DNA from: Clostridia bacterium | GTDB lineage: Bacteria; Bacillota; Clostridia; Oscillospirales; CAG-272 | Direction: 5' to 3' | NCBI GenBank assembly: GCA_017416185.1 | Contig: JAFQDF010000026.1 | Location: 1-64,000 of the forward strand | Length of the DNA: 64,000 nt | In this document: positions 17,168 to 24,889 of the stretch, piece after piece | Numbering within the stretch: position 1 is the stretch's first letter | Layout: every line of letters starts with the position of its first letter | Made by a program: the position numbers and the translations under genes | Notes under the pieces: model-generated | What the model was told of the DNA's origin: nothing | The model's input: only the letters and a program-made list of their open reading frames with translations | The model's database searches: none

Positions 17168-20100
17168 TCAGTTGTCTTGTTCTCTCTTTTTCCAAGGCCA
17201 CTCGGCAAACTCATACCAAGCCTTGCCCTCGTATTCATCCCAGTTGATGATAACGGTATCAAAGCTGAATTTTAGAGTAAAATACCAATTCCGGTTATCA
17301 ACATTCATAGAATACTCTCCGCGCTCACCCTTATCAAGGTCAAGAACGGTAAAATACGGCTCGTCAAGGCACTTAAAGAAAAACTCTCTTCCCTTGTCTC
17401 CTACGTAAAACTTTTTTGTACCTTCACAATGCGCTTCGGCGTCAAGGGATATCATATCAAAGCCTCGGAAAATAATAGTAGCATCCTTTATTTTCATATC
17501 GGCGTTCTTTTGGTTTTGCTCGGTGTTTTTATGAATATTAAGATCCTTTGCCGAAAGATAAAGGTCTCCCCTAAAGAATTTTTTCAATCCAAGCACGGCA
17601 TCGTGAAATTCAAAATCCTCAAGCCTGTTCTTTGAGGAATACCAAGGCATTACCTCTTTAAGCGTTTTTCGTATATACCCTATATCGGCACTTTCCCACA
17701 GGGTCGCATCCGAGTTTCTGGGATCCAAATTACGAAGCTTGTATCTTAAATTATAACTGCCTATATCGCTATAACCTTTCCTTGGCATACTTACATACGT
17801 AATGATATGGGTGTCGTCATTTTTCTTCATCTGATGGATAAGCATATCCTCGTCCTCACGTTCAACGTCAAGAACGGTGTGATATATATTTCCTTTTGAT
17901 GTTTCTATGGCAACCGCCTCGTATTTTATATTCTCCTGAGGAAAGGCGGGATGGGATTCCATATCCGCTTCTGCGGTTTTTATCAGATTTTTCAAACGGT
18001 CTACCTTGACTTTGGCACCGCCCAAGTAATCAGAGTCGATCTCTGCCTGTGTTCTGCATCTGTTTTCCCACCAGCCGGGCGGCATAGTTATCCAAAGAGG
18101 CTTACGGACAAAGCTGACCGCACCGGTGGCTATCACCTCGGCGGTATAGTTCCTCGGGTCAAGGTCAAATACCGCCTTCCTTATCCTGAAGGAACCCATA
18201 TCAACACCGCCGTTGACCCACATACTGAGCATCCTTACAATGCGGGTGTCCCCTTTTTTACGCAGCTCATCAAAGAATTCGGGATCCGGACCATCCTCCA
18301 CTGCGTTCTTGGTGACAAAGGTGATAACCTTACCCTCTTCGGTCAAAAGAGAGGTAGCCTCGGTATAATATTCCTTTTGAGAATATGCGTCAAGGGCGGC
18401 AACTGCAGACTCAAACAGCCTTTCGTAGCCTCGAAGGGAAGCTACATAGCCTTTGCCGAAGTATTTGCCGTCAAAGGGCATGATGCTTCTCTTTTCCCAC
18501 CATTTTGACGGCAGATCCTCCTCGTAGGTATAGCCCTCAAAGGCAGATATCAAGCCGTCACGGATAAAGAGAACAAAGCCCATACCCCTCTCCAAGCCGT
18601 CTATCTGTATACGAAGCTTGCCTAAGGTAGAGTTTGACTTGCCTTTTCTTATCTTATTTTCGGTGTCAAAGACGTTATATTCTACCGAAAAACCGCGTTT
18701 AAAATGCTCTACTCTTCTGACCTCTGCCGATTCAAGCTGTTTTTTGAGTAAAGGTTCAAGCTTTTTGTCCTCGGCTATAACTCTGCCCAAAACGTCGGAT
18801 ACAAAGCTCTCAAAATCGGGATTGCCCGACATACCGAACCAACGCTCGTTCATCCTTGAGAGAAAATCAAGGGTTATGGGATACCCCGAGCTTTCTCCTA
18901 TGACCGAATCTATACCGCATCGGGGACAGAGTGCGGTTGAGCCGCCGTCGATCCAGGTGGTGATCTCCGAAGGAGAATATATCTCCTTACAGTAGAAGCA
19001 TCCGCAGAGCCTGTCCCATTCAAGCTCACGGCGGTGGTTTTTACATTTGTTGTGGGCAAGTCTTAGGTCAAGCTGTTCTGCGGCTCTTTTACCTATGACA
19101 CGGTTAGGCTCGTCGCTGTCGTAACAAAGCTCCCTTACCATAGATATATATCTTGCCTCGGGGTTCCACTCCTTGCCGTGATACTCTATCAGTATGTTAG
19201 CCAAATTTCCTCTGCAGTTTGTACAGGGGGTAAGCTCGTAGAGCCTGTAGAGAACGTCATCGGGAACACCGCCCAACATGCGGCTCACCGCTTGTGTCAG
19301 CTCCCAGCTCATACTGTGTATAAGCTCCTTATCCCATACCGAGAACACGAAATCGCAAAGTAAGGGTGCGTCCACCTCGGTATAGTTGGTAAGAAATGCG
19401 GCAAAGGCATATTTGAGATCACCGCCTTGATTTGAGGTCTCGGCAAGCCTTTTCATCGCCCAGTTCCTGACCTCGGGACGGCGGATACATGATATAAGAA
19501 GTCCGAGACGGTGTCTTAAGTGATACTCGCTTCCCATACCTGCCGCCCTGAGATCTTTTTTGCTCTCACTCTCAAGCTCACAGATTAAGGGGGAAGCGTC
19601 AACGGGATAGTTAAGTAAAATATCCATACCGTTTACCGCAAGCTGCCACATAAGCATGCTTCGGCGGCGGATATCACTCTCACCCACAAGGGCTTTGGCT
19701 ATCTCCTGCCTGTCATTTTCATCGGTAGCCTGCCATATATTCTTTATACTCATATTTGACAGCCTCGGGTTGCCCTCGGATATACAAAGATCGATTACGT
19801 CCCGCCAGCTTTTGACCCCCGTCATATCAAGACCGATAGGCTTGCCTCGGTTAAGCTCATAGAACTTTTCGGTACGGATACGGTGCTTTTCGCAATAGCT
19901 GTCGTAAAAAAATTTTACCACCTTATCCTTTTCGGCAAGCTCCACCAGGGCGCTCATCATAGTCTTATGGCTGACCGCTATTATATCGTCAAAAAAGTCG
20001 ATAAAATCGTTCATATCATAACGGTTGCTGTACTTTATCAGCTTTATACCGTCGTTGAGAAGCCTTGACAGCATATTTTCGTCAACCGTATGCAGGCTCT

Positions 20101-20863
20101 GCGCCGCATATCTGTAGGCATCACACACAGGATCAACCGACAGACCTGCCCTGAAGGACACCTTTAACATATTGTTATAGCAGTTTTCGTACACACGCAG
20201 AAGAGTTGCCTTTGCCTTTTGGCATCCCGACTCTGCCCACTGTCGGAGGTTGCCTATATGATATCCCACCTCGGGATGACCCTCGCAGCTATATGCCTTT
20301 AATATCTCATCGTATATCTCCTCGCTGTTATCAAAGCAATCTATAAGCTCCTTTATGTAATGACCCCTGTTATCGTTGACCTGTGTGTCATATCGGGGAT
20401 CGTAAACGGCATTATTTATCACCGAAGCAATAAAATGCTCCTTGTGAGGCTGCTTTTTAAGCATAAGTACAGCTCTGCCAAAGCCCTGCTTGATATAAAG
20501 CTCGAACTCGTTTATGCTCATAGAATTGAGGGTAGTATCCGTGCTTTTGACAGTTCGTTTTCTGAATTGAAGAGGGGAAACACCGTACTGCTTCTTAAAG
20601 GCGCGTATGAAATAATTATCGTCGGAAAAGCCGTATTTCTCTGCGACCTCGGAAACCGAAAGCTCTCCTTCTTCAAGCTCGGCTCGGCTTCGTCGCAGTC
20701 TTTCTTCAAGAATATACCTGATAGGGCTTTTGCCGGTTGCCTCCTTTATAAGACGTGCAAGGGTGGTGCGGTTGGTATGAAAATGCTCACACAGACCCTC
20801 AAGGGTAAGGTGTTCTCCCAAATTATTATTGATGTATTCGATAATCTCTGCTTTTCTGTCCAT
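17168..20863 (-). CDS. giant AraC-HTH fusion with helical region, zinc ribbon and repeat domains
   Basis: 1231 aa. Residues 1-105 are an AraC-type HTH pair almost identical to that of the 421-aa neighbour. Residues about 110-610 are helical with a HEAT-like feel (EIAKALVGESDIRRRSMLMWQLAVNG, LAETSNQGGDLKYAFAAF). About 620-665 holds a four-cysteine ribbon (CGCFYCKEIYSPSEI...CPRCGIDSVIG) otherwise known from small stand-alone bacterial proteins. The C-terminal half contains two copies of a roughly 100-aa module marked by DTRIVRMLSM...GSFRIRKAVFDLDPRN and DTHIITYVSM...GSYNLRYKLRNLDPRN; the neighbour has one copy. A cytoplasmic regulator or sensor is likely. The whole arrangement is not one I recognise. 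It follows a 164-aa unknown gene by 24 bp. Confidence 0.82.
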   Translation of the reverse strand: MDRKAEIIEYINNNLGEHLTLEGLCEHFHTNRTTLARLIKEATGKSPIRYILEERLRRSRAELEEGELSVSEVAEKYGFSDDNYFIRAFKKQYGVSPLQFRKRTVKSTDTTLNSMSINEFELYIKQGFGRAVLMLKKQPHKEHFIASVINNAVYDPRYDTQVNDNRGHYIKELIDCFDNSEEIYDEILKAYSCEGHPEVGYHIGNLRQWAESGCQKAKATLLRVYENCYNNMLKVSFRAGLSVDPVCDAYRYAAQSLHTVDENMLSRLLNDGIKLIKYSNRYDMNDFIDFFDDIIAVSHKTMMSALVELAEKDKVVKFFYDSYCEKHRIRTEKFYELNRGKPIGLDMTGVKSWRDVIDLCISEGNPRLSNMSIKNIWQATDENDRQEIAKALVGESDIRRRSMLMWQLAVNGMDILLNYPVDASPLICELESESKKDLRAAGMGSEYHLRHRLGLLISCIRRPEVRNWAMKRLAETSNQGGDLKYAFAAFLTNYTEVDAPLLCDFVFSVWDKELIHSMSWELTQAVSRMLGGVPDDVLYRLYELTPCTNCRGNLANILIEYHGKEWNPEARYISMVRELCYDSDEPNRVIGKRAAEQLDLRLAHNKCKNHRRELEWDRLCGCFYCKEIYSPSEITTWIDGGSTALCPRCGIDSVIGESSGYPITLDFLSRMNERWFGMSGNPDFESFVSDVLGRVIAEDKKLEPLLKKQLESAEVRRVEHFKRGFSVEYNVFDTENKIRKGKSNSTLGKLRIQIDGLERGMGFVLFIRDGLISAFEGYTYEEDLPSKWWEKRSIMPFDGKYFGKGYVASLRGYERLFESAVAALDAYSQKEYYTEATSLLTEEGKVITFVTKNAVEDGPDPEFFDELRKKGDTRIVRMLSMWVNGGVDMGSFRIRKAVFDLDPRNYTAEVIATGAVSFVRKPLWITMPPGWWENRCRTQAEIDSDYLGGAKVKVDRLKNLIKTAEADMESHPAFPQENIKYEAVAIETSKGNIYHTVLDVEREDEDMLIHQMKKNDDTHIITYVSMPRKGYSDIGSYNLRYKLRNLDPRNSDATLWESADIGYIRKTLKEVMPWYSSKNRLEDFEFHDAVLGLKKFFRGDLYLSAKDLNIHKNTEQNQKNADMKIKDATIIFRGFDMISLDAEAHCEGTKKFYVGDKGREFFFKCLDEPYFTVLDLDKGERGEYSMNVDNRNWYFTLKFSFDTVIINWDEYEGKAWYEFAEWPWKKREQDN

Positions 20864-20887
20864 TCTTACCTCGTATCAATAAAAGCT

Positions 20888-21382
20888 TTACCATTTACAC
20901 TCAGGGCGGATGTTGTTCCAATAAAAAGTGGCGGTCGTGTTGGGTATATGCAGTTGACATTCTATGTAATCCGAATTTTTATCCGAGTGAACGACACATT
21001 GCCAAAGCTGTTCATGGGGGGATGTATACTGATAGATAAATTCTATGCTGTACCTGCCGTCATTCACATCAGAAATAAATTTTTTCATATCCCAATACTC
21101 TAAAAGGGTTTTCTTTGAAAAACCGATCCTCTTTTTGATGAAAACACATAAGATTATATCATTAATATCTTCAATATAAAAATCAACGGCAGCTTCATCG
21201 GTTCTAACAGTTTGACCGCAATGATTCTCTGTATGTTCAGGTGATATCCAAAATCCTTCGGGCAAACAAAAACGAAGGGTATTTTCTTCATATATTATAT
21301 GATCCGAAATACAATCGTGCAAAGACAATTCTATATCATAAAGCTCACCGGGAACTCTATGATCAAATTTTTCAAATATCAT
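20888..21382 (-). CDS. hypothetical protein upstream of giant AraC fusion
   Basis: 164 aa, soluble and acidic, with no family recognised. It ends FYWNNIRPECKW. Short stretches recall the C-terminal module of the AraC fusions (HDC...LRFCLPEGFWISPEHTEN beside HDA...LYLSAKDLNIHKNTEQN; AAVDFYIEDIND beside ATIIFRGFDM), so it may be a stand-alone relative of that module, but this is weak by eye. It is first in a two-gene operon with the 1231-aa protein. Its ATG has GGAGAAC upstream and a TATAAT -10 (near 21415) without a clear -35. Confidence 0.65.
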   Translation of the reverse strand: MIFEKFDHRVPGELYDIELSLHDCISDHIIYEENTLRFCLPEGFWISPEHTENHCGQTVRTDEAAVDFYIEDINDIILCVFIKKRIGFSKKTLLEYWDMKKFISDVNDGRYSIEFIYQYTSPHEQLWQCVVHSDKNSDYIECQLHIPNTTATFYWNNIRPECKW

Positions 21383-21576
21383 AAATAGTTCTCCTTTTAG
21401 ATCCTATATCCTAATTATATCACTTATAAAAGCTGAAATCACGGAAAATTTACTGCGAAAACAGCACTATCTACAATTTGTCTTCCATATACAGGATAAC
21501 AGACACAGTATCATAAGTCAATAACGGTGCTCTCAACGGTAGATAAACCGTTGGTTGACAATATTGAAATTATAAT

Positions 21577-21604
21577 AAAACAGCTTGTTTTTGCAAGCTG
21601 TTTT
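21577..21604. terminator. bidirectional hairpin at the edge of hairpin array A
   Basis: CAGCTTG / CAAGCTG with AAAA before and TTTTT after. It is not adjacent to a gene end. Confidence 0.5.
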
Positions 21605-21607
21605 TGA

Positions 21608-21787
21608 GTTATAAGTTTTGATGCAACTGCGTTGCAGTTATAAATTCGGCTACGCCGAATGTTATAAGAAAGCCTGCGGCTTTCGTTATGATATGATTGG
21701 CGTAAAAGAAAAAACGTTGCCGTAAGGCAACTCATGACGATGCGAAGCATCTCATAACTCATAACTTGGCGAAGCCAATCATAACTG
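21608..21787. repeat. mini-hairpin array A
   Basis: Six short palindromes in about 180 bp: GCAAC-TGC-GTTGC, ATTCGGC-TAC-GCCGAAT, AAAGCC-TGC-GGCTTT, GTTGCC-GTAA-GGCAAC, GATGC-GAA-GCATC and TTGGC-GAA-GCCAA. They are joined by GTTATRA/CATAAC linkers. The gap 21383-21830 contains no convincing gene. Confidence 0.85.
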
Positions 21788-21796
21788 AAAAAATAA

Positions 21797-21819
21797 AAGG
21801 ACTTGCAATGCAAGTCCTT
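21797..21819 (-). terminator. terminator of the ribosomal operon after rplA
   Basis: Perfect 10-bp stem AAGGACTTGC / GCAAGTCCTT with 3-nt loop, followed on the minus strand by TTTTATTTTTT, 12 bp past the rplA stop codon. Confidence 0.85.
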
Positions 21820-21830
21820 GTTATTTTTTC

Positions 21831-22523
21831 TTAGCCTACCTTAGAGGAGTTGACCTTGATGCCGGGGCCCATTGTAGATGCGATAACGCAGCTCTTGATG
21901 TACTGACCCTTTGCAGCAGCGGGCTTAGCCTTGATAACTGCACCGAGGAGAGTCTCGAGGTTCTCGAGAAGCTTGTCAGCACCGAAGGATGCCTTACCGA
22001 TGGGGCAGTGGATGATGTTGGTCTTGTCAAGACGGTACTCGATCTTACCTGCCTTAGCTTCTGTAACAGCCTTAGCAACGTCGGGAGTAACTGTACCGGC
22101 CTTGGGGTTAGGCATAAGACCCTTAGGACCAAGCACCTTACCGAGACGACCGATCATACCCATCATATCGGGGGTAGCGATGATAACGTCGAACTCGAAC
22201 CAGTTTTCCTTCTGGATCTTCTCGATGTACTCGGTAGAACCAGCGTAGTCTGCACCTGCGTCGAGAGCTGCCTGAACCTTGTCTTCCTTACAGAAAACGA
22301 GGGTACGAACAGTCTTACCTGTACCGTTGGGGAGAACTACCGCACCTCTAACCTGCTGGTCAGCGTGACGGGAGTCAACGCCGAGACGGATGTGCATTTC
22401 GATTGTTTCGTCAAACTTAGCCTTTGCGGTCTGGCAAGCCAGCTCAAGGGCTTCCTTGGGATCGTAGAGCTTGGACTTATCAACAAGCTTTACGCTTTCA
22501 TTATACTTCTTACCTGTCTTCAT
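21831..22523 (-). CDS. rplA: 50S ribosomal protein L1
   Basis: 230 aa, the usual length for L1. Characteristic segments are all there: [27 protein letters not shown], the RNA-binding [21 protein letters not shown] and the C-terminal [11 protein letters not shown]1 binds 23S rRNA at the stalk base and in many bacteria represses its own operon by binding the rplK-rplA mRNA. It is 18 bp from rplK. It is followed directly by a terminator, so rplJ and rplL are not in this transcript, unlike the usual order in Firmicutes. Confidence 0.98.
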   Translation of the reverse strand: MKTGKKYNESVKLVDKSKLYDPKEALELACQTAKAKFDETIEMHIRLGVDSRHADQQVRGAVVLPNGTGKTVRTLVFCKEDKVQAALDAGADYAGSTEYIEKIQKENWFEFDVIIATPDMMGMIGRLGKVLGPKGLMPNPKAGTVTPDVAKAVTEAKAGKIEYRLDKTNIIHCPIGKASFGADKLLENLETLLGAVIKAKPAAAKGQYIKSCVIASTMGPGIKVNSSKVG

Positions 22524-22541
22524 TTCTTGCTACCTCCTCGA

Positions 22542-22967
22542 TTACTCTTCAACTGTGATACCCATGCTGCGGGCTGTACCTGCAATCATGCTCATAGCTG
22601 CTTCGAGAGAAGCTGCGTTAAGGTCGGGCATCTTCTTCTCAGCAATTTCCTTAACCTGATCCTTGGTAAGCTTAGCTACCTTGGTCTTGTTAGGAGTGCC
22701 GGATGCTGTCTCGATACCGCAAGCCTTCTTGATAAGAACGGGTGCGGGAGGAGTCTTGGTGATGAAGGAGAAAGAACGGTCTGCATAAACAGTGATAACT
22801 ACGGGGATAACGTAGCCCATCTGGTTCTTGGTTCTTTCGTTGAACTCTTTTGTAAAGTTAGGAATGCTTACACCGTACTGACCCAGTGCAGGACCGATAG
22901 GGGGCTGGGGTGTAGCTTTGCCGGCTTCTATCTGTAACTTGATATAGCCCATTATTTTCTTTGCCAT
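22542..22967 (-). CDS. rplK: 50S ribosomal protein L11
   Basis: 141 aa, full length. The N-terminal [24 protein letters not shown] and C-terminal [11 protein letters not shown] segments are diagnostic. L11 forms the GTPase-associated centre with 23S rRNA and is the target of thiopeptides and of RelA sensing. ATG 22967 follows an AGGAGGT ribosome site. It is 155 bp downstream of nusG, with a folded leader in between. Confidence 0.98.
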   Translation of the reverse strand: MAKKIMGYIKLQIEAGKATPQPPIGPALGQYGVSIPNFTKEFNERTKNQMGYVIPVVITVYADRSFSFITKTPPAPVLIKKACGIETASGTPNKTKVAKLTKDQVKEIAEKKMPDLNAASLEAAMSMIAGTARSMGITVEE

Positions 22968-22985
22968 TTTAAATTACCTCCTGAA

Positions 22986-23030
22986 GTGGTTTTTTTCGAG
23001 AGAATTAAGTAAAATTTTTCCCTCTCCCAC
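22986..23030 (-). promoter_or_regulatory. structured nusG-rplK leader
   Basis: On the minus strand GTGG...GAGAG...CTCTC...CCAC are nested complementary arms just before the rplK ribosome site, similar in layout to the GTGGGAG leader seen between nusG and rplK in many Firmicutes. No promoter is evident; it may bind a ribosomal protein. The remaining bases up to 23122 hold no gene. Confidence 0.45.
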
Positions 23031-23122
23031 ATAATGCGAGCCTGTTGACTCATTGCTTATCTCATACTCGTGAGCTGTGCTTCCACAAGCTTCACTCGAT
23101 TATGGCCACAGGCACTGCCTGC

Positions 23123-23668
23123 TTATGCTTCGATAAGCTCCACGCTGTCAGAGTCAAGCTCGACAGGTGTTTCGCGTCCGAACATAGACGCCATAACTTT
23201 GATCTTCTTTTTGTCAGACGAAATTTCTTCAACAACACCGACAAATCCTGCAAGAGGACCTCCTGTGATCTTTACGCTGTCGCCAACGTTGTACTTCAGC
23301 TCTACTGTACGAACCTCGATACCGATAGCGGCAACCTCTTCGTCTGTCAAGGGAACCGGCTTAGATCCCGGACCCACAAAGCCCGTCACACCGCGGATGT
23401 TACGCACGATGTGCCAGCTTTCATCGGTCATGATCATCTTAACAAGAACGTAGCTGGGGAAAACCTTACTTTCCACTTCCTTCTCGTTCTCGGTGCCTTC
23501 GTTCTCCACGGAGATCTCCACGGGAATACGGCAATCCTTGATAAGATGCTGCATACCTCTGTTTTCTACAATCTTTTCGAGATTGGTCTTGACTTTGTTT
23601 TCATAACCCGAATAGGTATGTGCTACATACCAGCGCACCTCGGGACTGGCTTCGTGAAAATCGCTCAT
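23123..23668 (-). CDS. nusG: transcription termination/antitermination factor NusG
   Basis: 181 aa. The NGN domain (RWYVAHTYSGYENKVKTNLEKIVENR) is followed by a KOW motif (GDSVKITGGPLAGFVGVVEEI, about residues 125-145). NusG binds the RNA polymerase clamp and couples transcription to Rho, pausing and translation. The start at 23668 (MSDFHEASPEVRWYVAHTYSG) lies 22 bp after the secE stop codon, in the standard rpmG-secE-nusG-rplK order. Confidence 0.97.
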   Translation of the reverse strand: MSDFHEASPEVRWYVAHTYSGYENKVKTNLEKIVENRGMQHLIKDCRIPVEISVENEGTENEKEVESKVFPSYVLVKMIMTDESWHIVRNIRGVTGFVGPGSKPVPLTDEEVAAIGIEVRTVELKYNVGDSVKITGGPLAGFVGVVEEISSDKKKIKVMASMFGRETPVELDSDSVELIEA

Positions 23669-23690
23669 TGCAATTTACTCCGCTATAGAC

Positions 23691-23978
23691 TTATACAAGA
23701 CCTGCGAGCCAGTCGATAAGGCTCTTGAATCCTACGTCAAGCAGACCGATAACTAAAGCCACAACAACCATACAAACAACAACAAGAAGTGTATTGCTGA
23801 ATGTTGCTTTTCTGCTGCTCCAAACGATCTTCTTGAACTCTGCCTTGAACTCTCTGAAGGCCTTAGCAATTCTCTTGCCCAAAGGAACCTTGTTCTTGAC
23901 AGGCTTGGAAGCCTTTGTCGCCTTAGCTTCCTTCTTTTCTGTAACCTCTTCGGTTACCTTCTTTTCATTCTCTGCCAT
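23691..23978 (-). CDS. secE: preprotein translocase subunit SecE
   Basis: 95 aa. A lysine/alanine-rich cytoplasmic head of about 40 residues is followed by the conserved amphipathic FREFKAEFKKIVWSSRKATFSNTLLV and one membrane helix (VVVCMVVVALVIGLLDVGF). It forms the SecYEG channel with SecY and SecG. It starts 14 bp after the rpmG stop codon with an AGGAGG site. Confidence 0.95.
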   Translation of the reverse strand: MAENEKKVTEEVTEKKEAKATKASKPVKNKVPLGKRIAKAFREFKAEFKKIVWSSRKATFSNTLLVVVCMVVVALVIGLLDVGFKSLIDWLAGLV

Positions 23979-23991
23979 AACAGCCTCCTAA

Positions 23992-24141
23992 TTACTTGGT
24001 TTCCTTATGAAGAGTGTGCTTGCGACAGAACCTGCAGTACTTCTTCATTTCAAGTCTGTCCGGATCGTTTTTCTTGTTTTTCTTTGTGTCGTAATTTCTC
24101 TGTTTGCACTCAGTGCAAGCCATAGTAATCTTAACTCTCAT
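23992..24141 (-). CDS. rpmG: 50S ribosomal protein L33
   Basis: 49 aa, starting [20 protein letters not shown] and ending [13 protein letters not shown]. Two CxxC pairs (CTEC, CRFC) form the zinc site of the zinc-dependent (C+) form of L33. The ribosome site is GGGAGGTG. First gene of the secE-nusG-rplK-rplA operon. Confidence 0.95.
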   Translation of the reverse strand: MRVKITMACTECKQRNYDTKKNKKNDPDRLEMKKYCRFCRKHTLHKETK

Positions 24142-24173
24142 ACTTTGGCACCTCCCGATAGAATTTTTAAGAT

Positions 24174-24195
24174 CATAGTTCCGGGCGGAACTATG
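24174..24195 (-). promoter_or_regulatory. leader hairpin before rpmG
   Basis: Perfect 9-bp stem CATAGTTCC / GGAACTATG with a 4-nt loop, about 33 nt before the rpmG start and without a T-run. It may affect translation or mRNA stability. Confidence 0.5.
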
Positions 24196-24235
24196 TCCGG
24201 AATTATCTCCCTCAACGGACGTCTATGCACGACAA

Positions 24236-24292
24236 AAAAAGACCTCTCCGCAGAGGTGGAATCATTATATCATACTATTTTTCGTTTGTCAA
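24236..24292 (-). promoter_or_regulatory. promoter of the ribosomal operon with hairpin at the transcription start
   Basis: Consensus TTGACA (24287-24292), 17 bp, TATAAT (24264-24269) on the minus strand. The predicted start is at the first base of the ACCTCT-GCGG-AGAGGT hairpin (24242-24257), which is followed by seven T residues. Confidence 0.85.
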
Positions 24293-24308
24293 GAACAAAT
24301 TGTAAACA

Positions 24309-24550
24309 ATGAATTGATATCAAAGATATCATGAATTGTGTCTATGACACATGAATTGACGGCTTTGCCGTCATAAATTGCACCTTCGGCGCATTAAGGA
24401 AGGCTTTTGCCCGAAGACAAAAGCCGATTTGAATTATAATTGATTTTCGTCGAAGCGAAAATCTACCTTAATGAAAGCCGCGGCTTTCAATTCATGGCGA
24501 AGCCAATTTATGACCAAAGGTCAATTCACGAACACGAAGTGTTCAATTCA
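24309..24550. repeat. mini-hairpin array B
   Basis: About ten palindromes in 240 bp: GATATC-AAA-GATATC, GTGTC-TAT-GACAC, ACGGC-TTT-GCCGT, an imperfect TGCACC-TTC-GGCGCA, GGCTTTTG/CAAAAGCC, GATTTTCG/CGAAAATC, GAAAGCC-GC-GGCTTTC, TGGC-GAA-GCCA, TGACC-AAA-GGTCA and GAACAC-GAA-GTGTTC. Linkers are ATGAATTG or its complement CAATTCAT. No ORF. Confidence 0.88.
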
Positions 24551-24889
24551 TTACTTAAATAAAAATTGTATCATCAGCATATACGCCACGGTTCCTGCTC
24601 CTATGGAAACAAGGGAGTTTCGTTTCCATATATGAAGAATGACAACAACGGCCGCTGCGATAAGTGCCGGAACAAAGGCCTGCCAGCGGCTAAAGTCGAT
24701 ATCCGCAAAGCAGTATATGACCAGCATACCTATGACCGCAGGGGGCATCACTCTGCCCAGATACGTAACTATAGAAGGGGTATGTCCGCTCCTGAAAAGG
24801 ATAAAGGGCGCGGCACGAAGCACCAGAGTCACTACAGCTATCACGGCGATAAGCAGCAGAGTATGGGCTGCCGTAACGTTACTCGGCAT
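24551..24889 (-). CDS. azlD: AzlD-type branched-chain amino acid export subunit
   Basis: 112 aa membrane protein with about four helices, matching AzlD (short partner of AzlC). The conserved RAAPFILFRSGHTPSIVTYLGRVMPPAVIGMLVIYCF is typical. With AzlC it exports branched-chain amino acids or analogues. ATG 24889 follows GGAGG and lies inside the last codons of azlC (11-bp overlap), so translation is coupled; the longer frame would start within azlC without a ribosome site. Confidence 0.9.
   Translation of the reverse strand: MPSNVTAAHTLLLIAVIAVVTLVLRAAPFILFRSGHTPSIVTYLGRVMPPAVIGMLVIYCFADIDFSRWQAFVPALIAAAVVVILHIWKRNSLVSIGAGTVAYMLMIQFLFK

Noticed and set aside
21511..21813. 100-codon frame across hairpin array A
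   Set aside because: It is built from the hairpin units and linkers, with no ribosome site.
22968..23122. A promoter or tRNA between nusG and rplK
   Set aside because: No -35/-10 pair or cloverleaf; only nested complementary arms of a leader.
24309..24550. CRISPR array
   Set aside because: The constant parts are only 6-8 nt and the variable parts are palindromes, not spacers; no cas genes are near.
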